A DNA stretch of 64,000 nt, taken from the NCBI RefSeq assembly GCF_001591825.1, contig NZ_BCVQ01000018.1, forward strand, positions 1-64,000, given 5' to 3'. The DNA is from Rossellomorea vietnamensis NBRC 101237. GTDB lineage: Bacteria > Bacillota > Bacilli > Bacillales > Bacillaceae_B. Shown here piece after piece: positions 57,103 to 64,000 of this stretch; position 1 is the stretch's first letter; each line of letters begins with the position of its first letter. The notes below the pieces were generated by a model. That model was given only the letters and a program-made list of their open reading frames with translations, made no database searches and had not been told where the DNA came from. Position numbers and translations under genes: made by a program.

Positions 57103-58374
57103 TTAAGCTGATGTCTTTTCTTCGTTCGGATCGATCATGGTGCCATCCTCAAGCATTAAGTGAGGAGCTGCATCTTCAAGGATCGTCTCTTTCGTAATGA
57201 TACATTTTTTAATATCATCACGTGAAGGAAGATCGAACATCACATCGAGCATCATGGTTTCGATGATGGAACGCAGTCCACGTGCACCTGTTTTACGCTC
57301 AATTGCTTTTTTAGAGATTTCAAGCAGGGCATCTTCTGTGAACTCAAGCTCGACATCATCCAGTTCAAGCATTTTTTGGTATTGTTTTACCAATGCGTTT
57401 TTAGGTTTAGTCAGGATTTCAACCAGTGCTTCTTCATCAAGAGGCTCAAGGCTTGAAATGACCGGTAAACGACCGATGAATTCCGGGATCAATCCGAATC
57501 TCAATAAGTCTTCAGGAACAACTTTAGAAAGTAGGGATTTATCCTCTTTCACATCAGCGTTTTTAGGATCAGAACCAAATCCGATGACCTTTTGACCTAA
57601 ACGGCGCTTGATGATTTGTTCAATTCCGTCGAATGCTCCACCACAAATGAATAGGACATTGGACGTATCGATCTGAATGAATTCCTGGTGAGGATGCTTG
57701 CGTCCGCCTTGTGGTGGAACGCTTGCTACCGTACCTTCAAGAATTTTCAATAGGGCTTGTTGCACCCCTTCACCGGATACATCTCTCGTGATGGATGGAT
57801 TTTCGGATTTTCTTGCTACTTTATCGATTTCATCGATGTAGATGATCCCTTTTTCAGCTTTTTCCACATCGTAGTCAGCTGCCTGGATCAGTTTCAATAG
57901 AATATTCTCTACATCTTCCCCAACGTAACCGGCTTCTGTTAAAGAAGTGGCGTCTGCGATGGCGAAAGGAACGTTAAGAATACGAGCCAGAGTTTGGGCC
58001 AGGAGGTTTTTCCCGCTACCAGTCGGTCCAATCATGGCAATATTACTCTTAGACAATTCAACGTCATCGACTTTACTGCTGGAGTTGATACGTTTGTAAT
58101 GGTTATAAACCGCTACTGCAAGTGATTTCTTCGCCTGGTCCTGTCCGATGACGTATTCGTCGAGAATTTCACGGATTTCACGTGGTTTCGGTACGTCTTT
58201 AAATTCTACTTCTTCTTCCGTACCCAACTCTTCTTCTACGATTTCTGTGCAAAGCTCGATGCACTCATCACAAATATACACACCTGGTCCAGCGACTAGT
58301 TTACGAACTTGATCTTGAGTTTTTCCGCAAAAAGAACATTTTAATTGCCCTTTTTCATCATTAAATTTAAACAA
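57103..58374 (-). CDS. clpX: ATP-dependent Clp protease ATPase subunit ClpX
   Basis: Hexameric AAA+ unfoldase that feeds substrates to ClpP. The 423 residues have the N-terminal C4 zinc domain (CSFCGKTQ ... ICDECIELC), Walker [14 protein letters not shown], the pore loop GYVGED and the RKH-type loop. The Walker A motif reads GPTGSGKN: Asn123 replaces the Thr that normally helps bind magnesium. Everything else is intact. This is either an unusual allele or a single-base error (AAC for ACC at 58006–58008). A palindrome lies upstream. Confidence 0.95.
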   Translation of the reverse strand: MFKFNDEKGQLKCSFCGKTQDQVRKLVAGPGVYICDECIELCTEIVEEELGTEEEVEFKDVPKPREIREILDEYVIGQDQAKKSLAVAVYNHYKRINSSSKVDDVELSKSNIAMIGPTGSGKNLLAQTLARILNVPFAIADATSLTEAGYVGEDVENILLKLIQAADYDVEKAEKGIIYIDEIDKVARKSENPSITRDVSGEGVQQALLKILEGTVASVPPQGGRKHPHQEFIQIDTSNVLFICGGAFDGIEQIIKRRLGQKVIGFGSDPKNADVKEDKSLLSKVVPEDLLRFGLIPEFIGRLPVISSLEPLDEEALVEILTKPKNALVKQYQKMLELDDVELEFTEDALLEISKKAIERKTGARGLRSIIETMMLDVMFDLPSRDDIKKCIITKETILEDAAPHLMLEDGTMIDPNEEKTSA

Positions 58375-58507
58375 TGATTTTCACCCCTTCGTTAAAACTT
58401 CATAAAATCGTGCTCTGTTTCATCAAACGAACGATTCCTTACATCCCTATTACCTAAAGTTATGTACTGCATTTTATCATATTATATGTTCGTAAAGAAA
58501 TTGATAC

Positions 58508-58521
58508 GATTCTTAAGAATC
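58508..58521. repeat. Perfect 14-bp palindrome upstream of clpX
   Basis: GATTCTTAAGAATC lies about 135 bp before the clpX start codon, near likely promoter sequences. It could be an operator, but no known regulator site is recognised. Confidence 0.5.
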
Positions 58522-58725
58522 ATCTTATTATGTATTGTGCATTTTAGCAAATCTTTTACATTGCCAATGTTTATTTTGTCCAATTGAAGTCAGGTGATGT
58601 AAGGAATCTGATTATGTATGTTCATGGTGAAAAGTAATGCAACCCCGTCTCATAAGCTTTTTCCAAAAATAGTGGTTCTTATTCTTAATTGATGGAGAAA
58701 GTTTCTTAATCAACAGAGTATAGTA

Positions 58726-58957
58726 TTTTGGCTCATTTTGCCACAGAAACAAAAAACGCCTGGAGCAAAATCTTGAGCTTGTAAAAAATATTGGAATGAA
58801 GCTTAGTGTAATGGTGGTTTTGGCTCATTTACGCCATCATCATCAAAAGCGATGGAGCAAACCCGTTTGCTCTTTCGCTTTTGATGATGATGGCTACTTT
58901 TCAGCAAAGCTTGAAAAGCGTGTGAAACATCCGTTTCTCACGAATGAGCCAAAACCA
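58726..58957. other. Multi-hairpin element between clpX and tig
   Basis: A 15-bp perfect closing stem (58815–58829 with 58943–58957) encloses three hairpins. The first has two 30-nt arms with only 3 mismatches and a 2-nt loop (58833–58862 with 58865–58894). The others are a 7-bp stem (58897–58903 with 58912–58918) and a 9-bp stem with one mismatch (58920–58928 with 58933–58941). A 12-nt copy of the closing-stem arm (TTTTGGCTCATT, 58726–58737) lies upstream and begins another hairpin (to about 58787). No protein gene fits. It could be a structured RNA or a miniature inverted-repeat element. Nothing else is seen in 58375–58983 apart from the palindrome. Confidence 0.6.
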
Positions 58958-58983
58958 TGGAGTTTCTTTACTTCATTGTACAA

Positions 58984-59013
58984 AACAAGGCACGAATGAT
59001 TCGCGCCTTGTTT
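58984..59013 (-). terminator. Terminator of tig
   Basis: CAAGGCACGAA and TTCGCGCCTTG pair at 10 of 11 positions, followed by TTTTG on the minus strand, just past the tig stop codon. Confidence 0.75.
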
Positions 59014-59023
59014 GCTATTTTTA

Positions 59024-60310
59024 TTATGCTACAGTTTTACTGTTTTCAACAAGGAATTCTACTGCTTTACGAACTTTAAGGTCAGCTTTTAGTGTGTCAA
59101 GGCCGCCTAGTGCTTGTTTGATGTTGTCAGCAGACATGTTGTATTGTTCAGCCATTTTGTTTACTTCTTCTTCTGCTTCTTCGTCTGTCACTTCAAGGTT
59201 TTCCGCTGCTGCGATTGCTTCAAGTGTTAAGTTTGTGCGAACGCGTTTCCCAGCGTCTTCTGTCATTTGACCGCGAAGATCTTCTTCTGTTTGACCAGAG
59301 AATTGGAAGTAAAGGTCAAGGTTCATACCTTGCATTTGAAGGCGTTGACCGAATTCCTGCATCATGCGGTCCACTTCAGCTGTTACCATTACTTCTGGGA
59401 TTTCAACTTCAGCGTTGTCAGAAGCTTTATTTACAAGAGTTTCACGAACCGCTGTTTCAGCTTCGTTCTTTTTAGACTCTTGAAGGCGCTTTTCGATTTT
59501 TTCTTTTAGTTCAGCAAGCGTTTCAACTTCTTCGTCAGCGTCTTTTGCGAACTCATCATCAAGTGCCGGAAGTTCTTTCGCTTTGATTTCGTGAACTTTT
59601 ACTTTGAATGTAGCAGGCTTGCCAGCAAGTTCAGCTGCATGGTATTCCTCAGGGAAGTTTACTTCTACTTCTTTCTCTTCTCCAGCTGCAACACCAACCA
59701 GTTGCTCTTCGAATCCTGGGATGAACTGACCAGAACCTAATTCAAGTGAGTAGTTTTCAGCTTGGCCGCCTTCGAATGCTTCACCGTCAACGAATCCTTC
59801 GAAATCCATTGTCACTGTGTCGCCTTCTTCAGCTTTCCCATCTTCTTTGACAGCAAGCTCAGCTTGTTTTTCTTGAAGTGAAGTAAGTTCTGCTTCAACG
59901 TCCTCAGCTGTTACTTCTGTTTCCATTTTTTCAACTTCAAGACCTTTGTATTCGCCAAGTTTCACTTCTGGTTTCACTTGTACTTTAGCAGTGAAGATCA
60001 GGTCTTTTCCTTTTTCCATTTGCTCGACATCGATTTCAGGACGGTCGATTGGATCGATTCCTGTTTCTTCGATTGCTTTTGCATATGCTTCAGGTAAGAT
60101 GAAATCTAATGCATCTTGGTAAAGTGATTCTACACCAAAACGTTTTTCGAACATTCCGCGAGGCATTTTCCCTTTACGGAATCCTGGTACGTTCACTTGT
60201 TTCACAACTTTTTTGAATGCTGCGTCCAAACCTTCGTTTACTTTTGCAGCTTCTACTTCAATTGTAAGTACTCCTTGGTTTCCTTCTTGCTTTTCCCATT
60301 TTGCAGACAT
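59024..60310 (-). CDS. tig: Trigger factor
   Basis: Ribosome-bound chaperone and peptidyl-prolyl isomerase. The start [13 protein letters not shown] with GGAGGG upstream gives 428 residues. The ribosome-binding loop [14 protein letters not shown] is near residue 45. An FKBP-type isomerase domain follows (about 155–245, [20 protein letters not shown]), then the helical C-terminal chaperone arms. The length is normal for the family. Confidence 0.97.
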   Translation of the reverse strand: MSAKWEKQEGNQGVLTIEVEAAKVNEGLDAAFKKVVKQVNVPGFRKGKMPRGMFEKRFGVESLYQDALDFILPEAYAKAIEETGIDPIDRPEIDVEQMEKGKDLIFTAKVQVKPEVKLGEYKGLEVEKMETEVTAEDVEAELTSLQEKQAELAVKEDGKAEEGDTVTMDFEGFVDGEAFEGGQAENYSLELGSGQFIPGFEEQLVGVAAGEEKEVEVNFPEEYHAAELAGKPATFKVKVHEIKAKELPALDDEFAKDADEEVETLAELKEKIEKRLQESKKNEAETAVRETLVNKASDNAEVEIPEVMVTAEVDRMMQEFGQRLQMQGMNLDLYFQFSGQTEEDLRGQMTEDAGKRVRTNLTLEAIAAAENLEVTDEEAEEEVNKMAEQYNMSADNIKQALGGLDTLKADLKVRKAVEFLVENSKTVA

Positions 60311-60433
60311 ACTGTTCCCTCCAACAAATCTATAGTTGATCTTAATTTTTTTACGCATAGTAGTAGATAGTCCCGTGTGAATCTAGCACTATCATCGTAA
60401 ATATATGAAAAACTTTTACATTACAACCATTAC

Positions 60434-60461
60434 ATTATAACATACAGCCACTGTCTTTCAA
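60434..60461 (-). promoter_or_regulatory. Sigma-A promoter of tig
   Basis: -35 TTGAAA (60456–60461), 16-nt spacer, -10 TATAAT (60434–60439) with an extended TGT element. The leader to the start codon is about 115 nt. Confidence 0.8.
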
Positions 60462-60471
60462 CAGAGGGGGT

Positions 60472-61476
60472 TTAAATATTCGGAGAGGAAATTTCCTCTA
60501 GTTCCGTAAGCCTTGATAAAATCCCTTTCGCTTGACTGTTTTCAACCCGCTCTTTCAACTCTTCTTCAAGGATTGTATCGGCAAACATCCCGGCGGTGTA
60601 ATATGCATATACCGCAGCGATTTCTTCCGTTTCTTCTTTAAGTGTAAAAGGATAGAGCAGAAAGGCGTGACGTTTCAGTAATTCCTGAGCGTGCTGAAAT
60701 AGAGTGGGATTCGTTTGTGCCAGAAGCTCATCCAGGGCATGCGTGACCCCTGTGAAGAAATCCGACTCGAAAACGTCTTCCAACGCTGCGGGATGAACCC
60801 GCTCTTCCATCCCTAGCTTCACCACAACTACTTCTTTATCCATTCCATGCTCTTTTAAAACATTTAATATCATTGTTTGTAAAAATGGATGGGCATCGGG
60901 ATCCTGTAAAACCCCCTGCAGTTCCCCGATGAACGGGTGAATATTACGATGAACGAGCTGTGCCACGATCAACGTCTGTTCCTCGAGGCTTTTTCCCGTC
61001 AAGATTGACGGTTGATCTTCATTCTGTACTTCCTTCTCAGGAACAGCCGCTTTCCCGTTCACTACCTTTTCACTGAAATGAAGCAGCTTCCTGAAGTGTT
61101 CTTCCTTTTCAAAGGGTACTTCCCTTTCATCAAAAAGGGCATTGATTGTATCGATCACTTCACTGTGCTTGTGAAGCTGTATAAGAATCATTAAGTACAT
61201 ATCCACGACCTCGAAATAGTCACCGATTCCTTCGAGGAGCATCTCTTTACATATAGATCCGGCCTGATCGTATCGTTTGCTTTCATAGAGTGATAATACG
61301 AGTGCTGTATTGATGTCCGGATTATCCGGTTCCAATTCATAGGCTTGTGCGAGGAGCTGGGAGGATTCATGGACTTCCCCTTTTTCCAGGGCCTGCACCC
61401 CTTTTTCCAGCAGCCGGTCCTTCAATCCTGGGAACTGTACGATCTTTCCTTTTCCTTCTTGGTTTCCCTTATTCAT
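60472..61476 (-). CDS. ysoA: TPR-repeat protein YsoA
   Basis: A 334-residue cytoplasmic protein with tetratricopeptide-like helical repeats, clearest at about 20–90 (KGVQALEKGEVHESSQLLAQ, YELEPDNPDINTALVLSLYE). The function is unknown; TPR repeats bind other proteins. It occupies the position of B. subtilis ysoA, immediately upstream of tig. Confidence 0.75.
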   Translation of the reverse strand: MNKGNQEGKGKIVQFPGLKDRLLEKGVQALEKGEVHESSQLLAQAYELEPDNPDINTALVLSLYESKRYDQAGSICKEMLLEGIGDYFEVVDMYLMILIQLHKHSEVIDTINALFDEREVPFEKEEHFRKLLHFSEKVVNGKAAVPEKEVQNEDQPSILTGKSLEEQTLIVAQLVHRNIHPFIGELQGVLQDPDAHPFLQTMILNVLKEHGMDKEVVVVKLGMEERVHPAALEDVFESDFFTGVTHALDELLAQTNPTLFQHAQELLKRHAFLLYPFTLKEETEEIAAVYAYYTAGMFADTILEEELKERVENSQAKGILSRLTELEEISSPNI

Positions 61477-61537
61477 AAAACGTACCCGCCTATACTGTTT
61501 AGTTTGTATTAGTTTAGCACGATATCATTTGGATAAC

Positions 61538-61568
61538 AAAAAAAGCCTACCTCATAGGGGTAAGCTTT
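61538..61568 (-). terminator. Terminator after tRNA-Arg(CCU)
   Basis: AAAGCCTACC (61542–61551) and GGTAAGCTTT (61559–61568) pair at 9 of 10 positions, followed by a T7 run on the minus strand. Confidence 0.8.
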
Positions 61569-61584
61569 GCGTATGTAGGGTTTA

Positions 61585-61661
61585 TGGCGTCCCAGAAGAG
61601 ATTCGAACTCCCGACCTACAGTTTAGGAAACTGTTGCTCTATCCTGCTGAGCTACTGGGAC
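61585..61661 (-). tRNA. tRNA-Arg (anticodon CCU)
   Basis: 77 nt including encoded CCA. The acceptor stem GTCCCAG/CTGGGAC, D-arm, anticodon loop TTCCTAA on an ACAGT/ACTGT stem, and T-arm GGGAGTTCGAATCTC are complete. It reads the AGG codon. Confidence 0.95.
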
Positions 61662-61703
61662 ACATTCAATATAGTAAGCTGACACATCAGACCATGTATC
61701 GGA

Positions 61704-61743
61704 TAAAAAAAGAGATACCTCACAGTTACTGTGTCAGTACCCC
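61704..61743 (-). terminator. Terminator between the two tRNA-Arg genes
   Basis: GATAC (61714–61718) pairs with GTACC (61737–61741) around a CACAG/CTGTG inner stem (61721–61733), with a T7 run on the minus strand. The two tRNAs may thus be separate transcripts. Confidence 0.65.
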
Positions 61744-61787
61744 TTGTTAGTCAAAACCCTGATCTCAAGGTTCGTATGTAATCATTA

Positions 61788-61864
<77 letters not shown>

Positions 61865-61993
61865 GTGTGTGTGTTTCGTTATTTGTTTTTCAAGGACAAT
61901 ATTTATTATATTCACATAGCATAAATAAGTCAACAGATTTTCGAAAAAAGATTTATTTTATTTTTCAACTTTGCTTTTTATACCTTAAAACAA

Positions 61994-62024
61994 GATGGGA
62001 ACCCGAACGTGACGGGTTCCCACA
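61994..62024 (-). terminator. Terminator of rph-rdgB-ysnB
   Basis: TGGGAACCCG (61996–62005) and CGGGTTCCCA (62013–62022) form a perfect 10-bp stem, followed by TCTTGTTTT on the minus strand. Confidence 0.88.
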
Positions 62025-62031
62025 CTACATT

Positions 62032-62541
62032 TTACAAGCTGAATGTTTGCGTCAGTTCATCCAGCACCACATGATCGTGGGTCAGAAATGTAACGTTGAT
62101 TTCTTGATCTTCCGTATCTACCAATGCGTAGGTACGCTCGCTTCTCCCCCGTGGCAGCAGGATGCTTCCAGGGTTCAGGAATAATGTACCGTTAATCCAT
62201 TCTGCCCCCAGAGTGTGGGAGTGACCAAAGAACACAAACTGCGCCCCGACCTCTTCCGCTCTGTATCGGAGTTTCATCAATGACATCTTGATTCCATAGT
62301 GATGCCCGTGCGTCACCATGATGGTGTGGCCGTCTACCTTCTCTACCAAGTCGTCAGGCAGTCGTGCATCCATGTCACAGTTCCCCCGGACAATGAGATA
62401 CGATGACAAAGCAGGATCATCTGCGCTCAACTCCGAGTCACCACAGTGGATCATGGCGTCTACACTCGACTTGTACTTCTCTGAGAGATCCAACAATTCA
62501 TCCTTGGATCCGTGACTGTCACTTACAACTAATAATCTCAT
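62032..62541 (-). CDS. ysnB: YfcE/MJ0936-family phosphodiesterase YsnB
   Basis: A 169-residue calcineurin-like metallophosphodiesterase. All metal-binding motifs are present in order: SDSHG, HCGDSE, RGNCD, VTHGHHYG and GHSHTLG. Family members cleave phosphodiesters in vitro; the natural substrate is unknown. It lies 13 bp downstream of rdgB in the conserved rph-rdgB-ysnB order. Confidence 0.9.
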   Translation of the reverse strand: MRLLVVSDSHGSKDELLDLSEKYKSSVDAMIHCGDSELSADDPALSSYLIVRGNCDMDARLPDDLVEKVDGHTIMVTHGHHYGIKMSLMKLRYRAEEVGAQFVFFGHSHTLGAEWINGTLFLNPGSILLPRGRSERTYALVDTEDQEINVTFLTHDHVVLDELTQTFSL

Positions 62542-62554
62542 TCAGATTCACCCT

Positions 62555-63151
62555 TTAAACTAAGTCTGAAATCATATTTCCTAGCTTTTCTAGTGCGTGA
62601 CCGCGATGACTGATCTGACTCTTTTCATCTTGTGTCAATTCGGCCATGGTCTTTCCGAGGGAAGGCACGAAGAAGATCGGATCGTAGCCGAACCCGTTCG
62701 TCCCCCTCTTTTCACGCAGGATCATCCCTTCACAACTTCCTGTCACCGTCTTCGTTTCCATGTCAGGGCCGGCAATGGCCAACACACAGTGGAAACGGGC
62801 CGTTCGGTCGGATTCTTCCACTGACTCAAGCTCCTCTAATACTTTCGCCATATTCGCTTCGTCGCTTTTTTCTTCCCCTGCATAGCGCGCGGAATACACG
62901 CCTGGACGACCTTCAAGGGCATCGATGGCAAGCCCTGAATCATCGGCAATCACAAGTGCCCCTAATTCACTGGCTACGGTTTCCGCTTTTAGAATCGCAT
63001 TCTCTTCAAAGGTTACGCCTGTTTCTTCCACATCCTCAATATGAGGAAGGTCTAGTAATGTTTGTACCTCATACCCGTAAGGCGCAAACATATGTTGGAA
63101 TTCTTTTGCTTTTCCCCTGTTCTTTGTGGCTATGATCACTCGTTTTGTCAT
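62555..63151 (-). CDS. rdgB: XTP/dITP diphosphatase (RdgB/HAM1)
   Basis: Removes non-canonical purine triphosphates such as dITP and XTP. The start MTKRVIIATKN (198 aa) is preferred because the family begins at this strand; an ATG four codons earlier directly abuts AAAGGG. The signature IIATKNRGKAKEF, the catalytic VIADDSGLAIDAL and GFGYDPIFF are intact. Called ysnA in B. subtilis. Confidence 0.94.
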   Translation of the reverse strand: MTKRVIIATKNRGKAKEFQHMFAPYGYEVQTLLDLPHIEDVEETGVTFEENAILKAETVASELGALVIADDSGLAIDALEGRPGVYSARYAGEEKSDEANMAKVLEELESVEESDRTARFHCVLAIAGPDMETKTVTGSCEGMILREKRGTNGFGYDPIFFVPSLGKTMAELTQDEKSQISHRGHALEKLGNMISDLV

Positions 63152-63167
63152 CGACTCTCTCATCCCT

Positions 63168-63905
63168 TTATTGAAATCTTTTTACGATATCACCTAATGA
63201 TTGCTGCTGGATTTGGAATAATTCATGAATGCCTTCTTGACCAAGCTTCAGTAATTGATGCAGTTGATCCATTGTAAAGGTGGCTTCTTCACCGGTTCCC
63301 TGTAGCTCCACAAATTCACCCTCACCCGTCATGATGATGTTCATATCCACCAATGCGCTGCTATCTTCAATATAATTCAAATCAAGGACCGCTCCGTGTT
63401 CTTCCACAATCCCGACACTTGTCGCTGCCAGAAAGCTCTTGAGTGGGAATGAAGAAATCTTTTTACTGTCCTGAAGTTTGGCAAGGGCGATTGCCATAGC
63501 AACGAATGCCCCGGTAATGGAAGCCGTTCTTGTCCCGCCATCTGCTTGAATGACATCACAATCGATCCAGATCGTACGCTCTCCCAACGCATCCAAATCA
63601 ACGACCGCACGCAGGGCACGTCCAATCAGACGTTGAATTTCCATCGTCCTCCCTGAGATTTTCCCTTTAGACGATTCACGGATATTTCTCGTTTCCGTCG
63701 CTCTCGGAAGCATGGAATATTCCGCCGTGATCCACCCTTTTCCACTGTTCCTCATAAACGGAGGCACGCGCTCTTCGATACTGGCGTTACAAATGACCTT
63801 CGTTTCACCAACCGTTATCAATACAGAACCTTCCGGATGCTTGACGTATCCTGTCTCGATTTCGATAGGACGCAATTGATTCTTTTCTCTGCCGTCTGTT
63901 CTCAT
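63168..63905 (-). CDS. rph: Ribonuclease PH
   Basis: Phosphate-dependent 3'-5' exoribonuclease that trims tRNA precursors. The 245 residues include [14 protein letters not shown], the active-site segment [11 protein letters not shown], and [29 protein letters not shown] lies upstream of the ATG. It starts the rph-rdgB-ysnB operon. The full length, about 245, is intact. Confidence 0.97.
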   Translation of the reverse strand: MRTDGREKNQLRPIEIETGYVKHPEGSVLITVGETKVICNASIEERVPPFMRNSGKGWITAEYSMLPRATETRNIRESSKGKISGRTMEIQRLIGRALRAVVDLDALGERTIWIDCDVIQADGGTRTASITGAFVAMAIALAKLQDSKKISSFPLKSFLAATSVGIVEEHGAVLDLNYIEDSSALVDMNIIMTGEGEFVELQGTGEEATFTMDQLHQLLKLGQEGIHELFQIQQQSLGDIVKRFQ

Positions 63906-63960
63906 ATAATTCCCTCCTGTTTGTTCGTACGTTATGTAAAAAATGGTCTAATCAAAAATA

Positions 63961-63995
63961 GAAGAGGCGGCAATCTGCCAACCTCTTATCAGGTG
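63961..63995 (-). terminator. Terminator of the gene beyond the window edge
   Basis: AAGAGG and CCTCTT enclose a GGCA/TGCC inner stem, with CTATTTTTG following on the minus strand. It ends a transcript entering from beyond base 64000; in B. subtilis gerM precedes rph, but the gene is not visible here. Confidence 0.75.
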
Positions 63996-64000
63996 ATTCT

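Noticed and set aside
58796-58999. Plus-strand 67-residue open frame between clpX and tig
   Set aside because: It runs straight through the inverted-repeat element, has no ribosome binding site, and its codons are dictated by the hairpin arms.
62632-63135. 167-residue plus-strand frame over rdgB
   Set aside because: It is fully antisense to a well-recognised enzyme gene and has no ribosome binding site.

Overview
The window is chromosomal DNA of an endospore-forming member of the Bacillaceae. The evidence is the conserved sporulation genes (spo0B, spoIVFA, spoIVFB, spoIIB, spoVID, ysxE) in the same order as the Bacillus subtilis pheA–hemA–clpX–rph region, strong AGGAGG-type ribosome binding sites with many GTG and TTG starts, and a valine T-box leader. 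Base composition looks mid-40s % GC by eye. A marine-type Bacillus (for example Rossellomorea-like) would fit, but that is a guess. Almost everything is read on the minus strand, so the transcription order runs from high to low coordinates.

Region by region, from the low-coordinate end. 1–4525: pheA, pheB, obg, spo0B, rpmA, prp (ysxB) and rplU, with an L21 leader upstream. 4684–7867: a ribonuclease E/G gene and spoIVFB/spoIVFA, which process pro-sigma-K. 8079–13782: the cell-shape and division-site block minD, minC, mreD, mreC, mreB, radC and maf. 13958–14935: spoIIB. 15036–26459: a large type IV pilus operon at the place where B. subtilis carries only comC. In transcription order it encodes an acidic membrane protein, a PRC-barrel protein, a VanW-like secreted protein, PilB, PilT, PilC, pilin PilA, prepilin peptidase PilD/ComC, PilM, PilN, PilO and a second pilin. 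26574–29517, divergent: three minor pilins or pseudopilins (PilV-, PilW- and PilX-like). 29559–32441, convergent with them: a 960-residue secreted von Willebrand factor A protein. 32578–34290: a membrane diguanylate cyclase with GAF and GGDEF domains.

The canonical order then resumes: folC and valS with its T-box (34400–38822), a small membrane protein gene on the plus strand, ysxE and spoVID, and hemL-hemB-hemD-hemC-hemX-hemA for early tetrapyrrole synthesis (41680–47962). A LiaI-like membrane protein gene on the plus strand and a polar amino acid ABC importer follow. After these come engB, lonA, lonB, a Dph6-like PP-loop gene, clpX, tig, ysoA, two tRNA-Arg genes (CCU and UCU anticodons), ysnB, rdgB and rph.

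The most interesting part is 15036–34290. It holds a complete Gram-positive type IV pilus assembly system with assembly and retraction ATPases, a candidate minor-pilin/vWA tip complex, accessory proteins of unknown role, and a likely c-di-GMP control circuit: PilB has a tandem MshEN-type N-terminus, and the diguanylate cyclase sits at the edge of the island. Secondary points of interest are a 143-nt multi-hairpin element between clpX and tig, a ClpX whose Walker A motif reads GKN instead of GKT, and a Dph6-like gene between lonB and clpX.
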